From Aeoliella mucimassa (GTDB lineage: Bacteria > Planctomycetota > Planctomycetia > Pirellulales > Lacipirellulaceae): 64,000 nt of DNA. The position numbers and the translations under genes are program-made. Location of the stretch: the NCBI RefSeq assembly GCF_007748035.1, contig NZ_CP036278.1, positions 4,464,001-4,528,000 on the forward strand. The letters are read 5' to 3'. Shown here piece by piece: positions 58,797-64,000 of this stretch (positions are counted from its first letter, which is position 1; each line of letters begins with the position of its first letter). The notes beneath the pieces were generated by a model. That model did not search any database. It had not been told where the DNA came from and saw only the letters and a program-made list of their open reading frames with translations.

Positions 58797-59549
58797 CTAG
58801 CGGAGCCGGGGGCTATCGGTACTCGGCAGTTGGCCGATGCGGGTGTTGGGCGAGGTGTATTGCTCGCCGGCGTATCCGCCTTGGCACTGCGAGCAACCGC
58901 CCTGGCACTCGCTGCATCCGCCTGCCGAGTAGCCGCTGTAGCTGGAAGGTCCCACGTAGGTGCCACAGCGATTACAGGGATCGGTGCATTGCGGAGGATC
59001 GTTGTGCCATTCGCTCCAGTAAAGCTCGCCGTCGCATCCCGCACAGGCGGGGCCGAACAGGTCGTGCTTCAAGCGTCCCAGGAAGTTCACGACGCCTTCG
59101 CCGCAGCGTTCGCAGGGCACCGAACCGTCGCAGGGATCACAAGGATCGCCGCAGGTTGGTCCGCAGCCGCAAGCGGGCTCGGCAACGCAGCCTGGTTCGC
59201 AACCGCAGCCGGGGCCAACGTCGCTACAGGCAGATCCGGTGCAAGCTCGCAGGCGGAACGGCTTGTAGTCGCAGTTGCCTTGGTACCGCTGGAACGCGTA
59301 GCTACGTCCGCAAGCTCCGCCGCAGGCGTCGCCGCATCCGCAACCAGGTTCAGCCGCACAGCCGCAATCGGCCGCACACGTCGCCGGGGCAGTACAGCCG
59401 CAGTCCGAACCGCAGCCAACGATGCTACCGCAACTTCCTCCCACGTAAGCTTGGCAACCTACGGATAAAATCATGACGAGCGAAGCGCAGGTAGCGTAAA
59501 ACGCACGGAGGCCAGACATAGCAGTGGCACCCTTCGTTGGTACAGTCAA
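58797..59549 (-). CDS. Cysteine/glycine-rich exported protein
   Basis: This protein of up to 250 residues has a hydrophobic signal (from the methionine at 59519: MSGLRAFYATCASLVMILSV) ending at GC, a lipobox-like site. The mature part holds dozens of Cys in GC and CGC patterns (AEPGCGCGDACGGACG, GCGCEPGCVAEPACGCG), with a Trp/Asn segment YWSEWHNDPPQCTDPC between. It is likely a disulfide-rich surface or envelope lipoprotein, as often seen in planctomycetes. It ends 6 bases before the start of the smaller Cys-rich gene, so the two are one unit. Confidence 0.7.
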   Translation of the reverse strand: MTVPTKGATAMSGLRAFYATCASLVMILSVGCQAYVGGSCGSIVGCGSDCGCTAPATCAADCGCAAEPGCGCGDACGGACGRSYAFQRYQGNCDYKPFRLRACTGSACSDVGPGCGCEPGCVAEPACGCGPTCGDPCDPCDGSVPCERCGEGVVNFLGRLKHDLFGPACAGCDGELYWSEWHNDPPQCTDPCNRCGTYVGPSSYSGYSAGGCSECQGGCSQCQGGYAGEQYTSPNTRIGQLPSTDSPRLR

Positions 59550-59700
59550 TCGGAATGGCTAGGCCCTCAAGCGCGCAATCGTTACGCCCCCCACGGACCG
59601 ATACTTCGTGGTTTGTATCGTCACGCCCCCCCGCGTCGATTGATAAAATCAGTACAATCGACGGGAAACGACCAATTGCACTCCCCACACCAGGTGAATC

Positions 59701-60129
59701 ATGCCCGAATCGATCGCGGTTTCCCGGTTCAATCACGCGGCGGTCAACGCGTCGGACGTCGCTGCTAGCGTGGCGTTCTATACCCAGGTATTGGGATTCT
59801 ACGAAGTGCCGCGGCCGAGCTTTTCGTTTGCGGGAAGCTGGCTCTACAGCGAGGGCCTCGGCATGATGCTGCACCTGATTAACGACGATCGCTTCACGCC
59901 GATCGCGGAGCGCGAGAACACCCGCCGCAGCCATCTGGCATTTCGTGTTGCCGACATCGATCGCACGCTCGAGCTGCTGGCCGAGCACCAGGTGCCGGTG
60001 ATCCAGCGACGCCTGCCCGACCACAACTACCGGCAGCTCTTTATCCACGATCCCGATGGCAATCTGCTCGAACTCGGCGAGTGGCCCGACGTGGAGCAGA
60101 TGGATCTCACTCGGATCGCGCCGCGGTAA
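59701..60129 (+). CDS. VOC (glyoxalase/bleomycin resistance) family protein
   Basis: This 142-residue protein has the paired beta-alpha-beta-beta-beta modules of the vicinal oxygen chelate fold. Metal-ligand candidates are the His in RFNHAAVNASDV, Glu or Asp in the following strand, a His in RRSHLAFRVADID and the terminal Glu in PDGNLLELGEWP. The family includes glyoxalase I, dioxygenases and resistance proteins, so the reaction cannot be assigned. The M42 peptidase gene follows 101 bases later. Confidence 0.8.
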   Translation: MPESIAVSRFNHAAVNASDVAASVAFYTQVLGFYEVPRPSFSFAGSWLYSEGLGMMLHLINDDRFTPIAERENTRRSHLAFRVADIDRTLELLAEHQVPVIQRRLPDHNYRQLFIHDPDGNLLELGEWPDVEQMDLTRIAPR

Positions 60130-60230
60130 TCGGTCCGTGCCGCGGTGGGCTCTGCCCCTTTGCTTTCGAGGCGGCCCGGGGGATAATCGGGTTTTCCCGA
60201 ACATTTGCCCTTTACCCCGTCGAAGGTGCC

Positions 60231-61295
60231 ATGGACCAAGCCGCTAAAGATTTCCTCGTTAAAATCCTCGAAACCCCGAGTCCTTCGGGTTACGAGGTTC
60301 CCGTCCAAGACATCGTTCGCAGTTATGTTGGCAAGTTTGCCGACGAAGTTCGCACCGACCTGCATGGCAACGTGCTTGCCTCGTGCAATCCTGATGCAGA
60401 ACTGCGAGTGATGTTCGCAGGCCATGCCGATCAGATTGGGTTGCTGGTTACCTACATCGACGACAATGGCTTCATCTATACCGACACCGTTGGGGGTTGG
60501 GATCCCCAGCAGCTCATCGGCCAACGCATGACGATCTATACCGCGAATGGCCCCGTGCCAGCGGTGATTGCTCGCAAGCCGATTCACTTGCTCTCGCCCG
60601 AAGAGCGTAAGCAAGTAGTGAAGGCCAAGGAGCTGTGGCTCGACATCGGTGCGAAGGATAAAGCCGAAGCCCAAGAAGTGGTTGCCATCGGCGATCCGGT
60701 CACGCTGGAACTCGGCTACCAGGAAATGCGCAACAACATCGCCAACTCGCCCGGCATGGACGACAAGACCGGCCTGTGGGTTTGTGTGGAAGCAGCCAAG
60801 CGGGCCAAGGAGCGCGGCGGCCTGAAGGTCGGCGTGCACGTCGCCTCGACGGTTCAAGAAGAGATCGGCCTGCGCGGTGCAACCACCAGTGCTTATGGCA
60901 TCAATCCTCACGTTGGTATCGCAGTCGACGTCACCCATGCGACCGACTGCCCAACGATTGAGAAGTTCCAGGAAGGCGACATCAAGATTGGTGGTGGTCC
61001 CGTGGTGTATCGCGGAGCCAACATGAATCCCGTGGTGGTCGACCACCTGCGTTCGGCGGCCGACTCGGCCAAGATCGACCTGCAGTGGGGAGCCATCGGT
61101 CGCGGCACCGGCACCGATGCTAACGCGATGCAGCTCGCCCGCGGCGGCGTCGCCACCGGCCTGGTGAGTGTTCCCAACCGGTACATGCACAGCGCGGTCG
61201 AAGTGGTTTCGCTCGACGACCTCGATGCTTGTGCCGACTTGCTCGCTGAGTTTGCCTTGAGCATTGCAGCCGACGCCGACTTCACCCCTCGGTAA
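60231..61295 (+). CDS. M42 family metallo-aminopeptidase
   Basis: This 354-residue peptidase of the M42 (FrvX/TET) family would act in the cytoplasm as an oligomeric aminopeptidase. Metal ligands are the His in VMFAGHADQIG, bridging Asp in NSPGMDDKTG, Glu pair in VQEEIGLRG, Asp in VAVDVTHATD and His in NRYMHSAVEVV. The ATG at 60231 starts the conserved DFLVKILETPSPSGYEVPVQ segment. A strong terminator-like hairpin follows 47 bases after the stop. Confidence 0.9.
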   Translation: MDQAAKDFLVKILETPSPSGYEVPVQDIVRSYVGKFADEVRTDLHGNVLASCNPDAELRVMFAGHADQIGLLVTYIDDNGFIYTDTVGGWDPQQLIGQRMTIYTANGPVPAVIARKPIHLLSPEERKQVVKAKELWLDIGAKDKAEAQEVVAIGDPVTLELGYQEMRNNIANSPGMDDKTGLWVCVEAAKRAKERGGLKVGVHVASTVQEEIGLRGATTSAYGINPHVGIAVDVTHATDCPTIEKFQEGDIKIGGGPVVYRGANMNPVVVDHLRSAADSAKIDLQWGAIGRGTGTDANAMQLARGGVATGLVSVPNRYMHSAVEVVSLDDLDACADLLAEFALSIAADADFTPR

Positions 61296-61598
61296 CCTGC
61301 AAGGCACTCTGCTGAGCCGACCTTATCGATGAAACGACATGCCCACCCACCTGGGGAAATCTCGATCCCCTAGGTGGGTGGCGCATCCAGTCCCGCCGCG
61401 TGCTACGATAGTAGCGTCATTCCTACCGAGGGCGGCGGTCACACCAGCGCGTTTCAACGTTGCCATTCCGGCTAGTTGCAGGTGAACCGCGGGATGAACG
61501 GCCACCGCGCAAGCATAGGAATGGGCAACTTGCACTAGCTTGCACGACCGCTTGGTGTCGTGCTGCCTTCTTGTTTCACGTACCAGCAGAGGACGAAG
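61296..61598. other. Gap between M42 peptidase and rhamnosidase genes
   Basis: Besides the hairpin at 61343-61381 this 303-base gap has no recognisable element. AGAGGA lies just before the rhamnosidase ATG. Confidence 0.6.
61343..61381 (+). terminator. Strong hairpin after the M42 peptidase gene
   Basis: CCACCCACCT (61343-61352) plus GGGGA (61353-61357) pairs with TCCCC (61366-61370) plus AGGTGGGTGG (61372-61381). This gives 15 bp with a single bulged T and an 8-base loop. There is no T-run, so termination might be rho-aided, but the arms are too long to be chance. Confidence 0.55.
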
Positions 61599-64000
61599 AT
61601 GCTTGGACCAATCCGCTGTGGTGTTGCGCTGATGGTTTGCGCGGTAATCGGCATGCCATCGGCCGAGGCAAAGCCGGCCACCCAACTCACTGTTAGCGAA
61701 GGCTTTACCAATCCCCTTGGCTTTCACGACCCGACCCCAACGTTCAGTTGGAAGCTGCCGGTCGGCGTCAAGAAACAGACGGCCTATCGCATCACGACGA
61801 CCGCCGGCGACAACACCTGGGATAGCGGATGGGTCGAGTCGGATCAATCGACGCTGGTTCCTTATGGTGGCAAACCTTTCACCTCCCGCGACAAAGTCAC
61901 CTGGCAAGTGAACTTCCGCGACCAGGATGGCAAAGAGGCCGGCGCGAGCGATAAAGCCACCTTCGAGCTGGGCCTGCTCTCGAGCGACGACTGGCAAGCC
62001 AAATGGATCCGCCCTGCTCAGGACAGCGATCCCAACAAGGAGCCGGTCGCCTGGCTTCGCAAGCAGTTCGATAGCAACCGCAAGGTGACCACTGCCAGGC
62101 TCTACATTACCGCCCGCGGTTTGTTCCAAGCCAGCGTGAATGGGCAGCGAGTCGGCGACGACCATTTCGCCAACGGCTGGACTTCGTATCCCAATCGCCT
62201 CGACACTCTGACCTACGACGTGACCTCGATGCTCAAGTCGGGCGACAACACGTTGCAAGTGGAACTGGCCAAAGGTTGGTACGCAGGTCACCTGGCGTTC
62301 GCCGGCAAGTATGGCATCTTTGGCAATCATCCCGAGTTGCTCGCCCAACTCGAAATCACCTACGACGATGGCCAACGGCAAGTGATTGCCAGCGACGCCT
62401 CGTGGCAAGCCACCTGGCAAGGTCCGATTGTCGACTCCAGCATCTACGATGGCGAGCACTACGACGCCCGCATTCAGGTTGGTAACTGGGGCGACGTGCA
62501 AGTGTCCGACGAACTCGGCGCGGCCCAACTGGTGCCGAAGCCATTCGCCCCGGTGCGAGTCACCGAGACGCTGGCCGCCAAGAAGATCACGCAGCCTGAA
62601 CCAGGGCACTACGTATTCGACCTGGGCCAGAACATGGTGGGCTGGGCCCGCATCGCCCTGCCGGCGGAGAAGGACAAGACCGTCACCCTCCGCTTTGCCG
62701 AAATGCTCAACCAGGACGGCACCATGTACACCACAAACTATCGCTCGGCCAAGTCGACCGACACCTACACCGCGGCCGAAACCGGCACCGCCAAGTGGGA
62801 GCCGACCTTCACGTTTCACGGGTTCCGTTACGTCGAGATTACCGGCGTACCGGAAGATGCGGAGCCGCAACTCGACTGGGTATCCGGCGTTGTGCTGCAC
62901 ACCGACCTCGACCGCACAGGCAAGTTCGTGTCGTCGCATGCCAAGCTTAACCAACTGCACAGCAATGCCATTTGGGGCCAGCGAGGCAACTTCCTCGACA
63001 TCCCGACCGACTGCCCGCAGCGCGACGAGCGGCTCGGCTGGACCGGCGACGCCCAGGTGTTCTGCCCGACCGCGATGTTCCACTACGACTGCCATGCATT
63101 CTGGAAGAGCTGGCTCGGTTCGATGCGCGACGACCAGTTCGACGACGGGCGGATTCCGCACGTGATTCCCGACTGCTTGTTCGATGGCAATAGCCCTGGC
63201 TGGATGGACGCGGCCACCGTGGTGCCATGGGAGGTTTACATTCGCACCGGCGACACCGAAGTGCTGGCCGAGAACCTCGACATGATGGAGAAGCTGATCG
63301 CCCATTATCGCTCGCGTGCGACCGATGGGTTGATTACCGAGATCCCTGCGTTCGGCGACTGGCTGCAGCCTTACGCGAAGGAAACCCGCGGCGACACGCC
63401 GGCCGCGCTGATCGGCACCGCCTACTACGCCCGTAGCGCTCAGCTCCTCTCCGACTCGGCCCGCGTGCTCGGCAAAGACGATCTGGCCGACAAGTACGCT
63501 CAGGAGGCGGCCGGAGTTCGCAAGGCGTTTGCCGCGCACTACTTCAACAACGAAGGCAAGCTGCAAAACGCTCCGGAAACGCAAACCGCCTACGTGCTGG
63601 CCTTGGCCTACGACTTGATTCCGGCCGACATCCGCCCGCAAGCCACCGACAACCTGGTTCGCCTGGTGCACGAAGCCGATAACCACCTGCGTACCGGCTT
63701 CCTCGGCACCGCCCACTTGGTGCAGGTGCTCGACAAGACGGGACACCAGAACCTGGCTTACGAGTTGCTGCTGAAGGAAACCTATCCTTCGTGGTTTTAC
63801 TCGATCAACCAGGGTGCCACGACCGTGTGGGAGCGCTGGAACAGCTACAGCCATAAAGATGGCTTTGGCGACGCTGGCATGAACTCGTTCAACCACTACG
63901 CGTACGGGGCCATTGGTCAGTGGATGTACGAACGCGTCGCCGGCCTGGCGCCCGATGCCGAGCACCCCGGCTACAAGCACATGATCGTCGAACCGCTGAT
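61599..64000 (+). CDS. Alpha-L-rhamnosidase, GH78 (runs past the window edge)
   Basis: This secreted glycosidase removes terminal alpha-L-rhamnose from polysaccharides or glycosides. The frame is open for 800 codons to the window end. An N-terminal hydrophobic signal (to about SAEA) is followed by beta-sandwich domains with TLRFAEMLNQDGTMYT-like sequence. The catalytic (alpha/alpha)6 barrel has the GH78 signature DCPQRDERLGWTGDAQVF (general-acid Glu) and GMNSFNHYAYGAIGQWMY. Known members are 900-1,000 residues, so about 100 or more residues are missing. AGAGGA lies before the ATG. Confidence 0.9.
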   Translation, partial: MLGPIRCGVALMVCAVIGMPSAEAKPATQLTVSEGFTNPLGFHDPTPTFSWKLPVGVKKQTAYRITTTAGDNTWDSGWVESDQSTLVPYGGKPFTSRDKVTWQVNFRDQDGKEAGASDKATFELGLLSSDDWQAKWIRPAQDSDPNKEPVAWLRKQFDSNRKVTTARLYITARGLFQASVNGQRVGDDHFANGWTSYPNRLDTLTYDVTSMLKSGDNTLQVELAKGWYAGHLAFAGKYGIFGNHPELLAQLEITYDDGQRQVIASDASWQATWQGPIVDSSIYDGEHYDARIQVGNWGDVQVSDELGAAQLVPKPFAPVRVTETLAAKKITQPEPGHYVFDLGQNMVGWARIALPAEKDKTVTLRFAEMLNQDGTMYTTNYRSAKSTDTYTAAETGTAKWEPTFTFHGFRYVEITGVPEDAEPQLDWVSGVVLHTDLDRTGKFVSSHAKLNQLHSNAIWGQRGNFLDIPTDCPQRDERLGWTGDAQVFCPTAMFHYDCHAFWKSWLGSMRDDQFDDGRIPHVIPDCLFDGNSPGWMDAATVVPWEVYIRTGDTEVLAENLDMMEKLIAHYRSRATDGLITEIPAFGDWLQPYAKETRGDTPAALIGTAYYARSAQLLSDSARVLGKDDLADKYAQEAAGVRKAFAAHYFNNEGKLQNAPETQTAYVLALAYDLIPADIRPQATDNLVRLVHEADNHLRTGFLGTAHLVQVLDKTGHQNLAYELLLKETYPSWFYSINQGATTVWERWNSYSHKDGFGDAGMNSFNHYAYGAIGQWMYERVAGLAPDAEHPGYKHMIVEPL

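Noticed and set aside
61323-63980. An 885-residue minus-strand open frame antisense to the rhamnosidase
   Set aside because: The plus-strand frame has full GH78 signatures; the antisense frame is a GC-codon shadow.

Overview
This 64 kb window looks like a chromosomal segment of a member of the Planctomycetota, most likely Pirellulales. The main evidence is a 1,753-residue surface protein carrying the LEPRQMLS N-terminal motif typical of secreted planctomycete proteins. Planctomycete-style features add support: cysteine-rich small lipoproteins, an enlarged FlgL, carbohydrate-active enzymes and long low-information intergenic tracts. Base composition is moderately GC-rich throughout, with one AT-richer island around 42.5-43.6 kb. 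The species assignment is inference; no rRNA is present.

Layout. At 0-6.3 kb (+) lie a flavin-reductase-like gene, lhgO, and a four-gene minor pseudopilin set whose second member is unusually large. A repeat-rich intergenic tract of about 1 kb follows. At 7.3-18.6 kb (-) are a GH76 enzyme and a nine-gene flagellar operon, flgF-G-A-H-I-J-N-K-L, preceded by a good sigma-54 promoter match. At 18.8-22.5 kb are cca, a membrane protein with a translationally coupled coiled-coil microprotein, marC, a decayed transposase fragment and a DUF3124 gene. At 22.5-31.98 kb (-) are the repeat-built surface protein, a WD40 protein and the trkA-trkH potassium uptake pair. At 32-42 kb (-) are an ABC-2 exporter with a large partner protein, tyrS, ispD, a C15 peptidase, an aldo/keto reductase and hemH. 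At 42.6-44.3 kb are an isolated NYN-domain nuclease with its own promoter and a structured leader, tRNA-Glu(UUC), and csrA.

At 44.6-56.4 kb (+) is a respiratory complex I operon in the order nuoI-A-C-D-H-J-K-L-M-N, followed after 1 bp by an unknown small helical gene. nuoB, E, F and G are absent, so the operon makes the membrane arm plus only part of the peripheral arm. An IS630-family element (56,430-57,589) sits just after it. It has intact imperfect termini, a reconstructable CTAG target and an A7 slippery site joining two transposase frames. At 57.6-64 kb are tatD, two small cysteine-rich lipoprotein genes, a VOC-family gene, an M42 peptidase with a strong terminator hairpin, and an alpha-L-rhamnosidase (GH78) running off the window.

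How they work together. The flagellar operon supplies the distal rod, L/P rings and hook-filament junction. csrA, a frequent post-transcriptional regulator of motility, is unlinked to it. The nuo operon provides proton-pumping NADH or ferredoxin oxidation. GH76, GH78 and the surface protein suggest polysaccharide scavenging and attachment. The most unusual items are the giant pseudopilin, the recently homogenised 711-bp repeats, the NYN gene with its occluded ribosome-binding site, and the gene fused to the end of the nuo operon.
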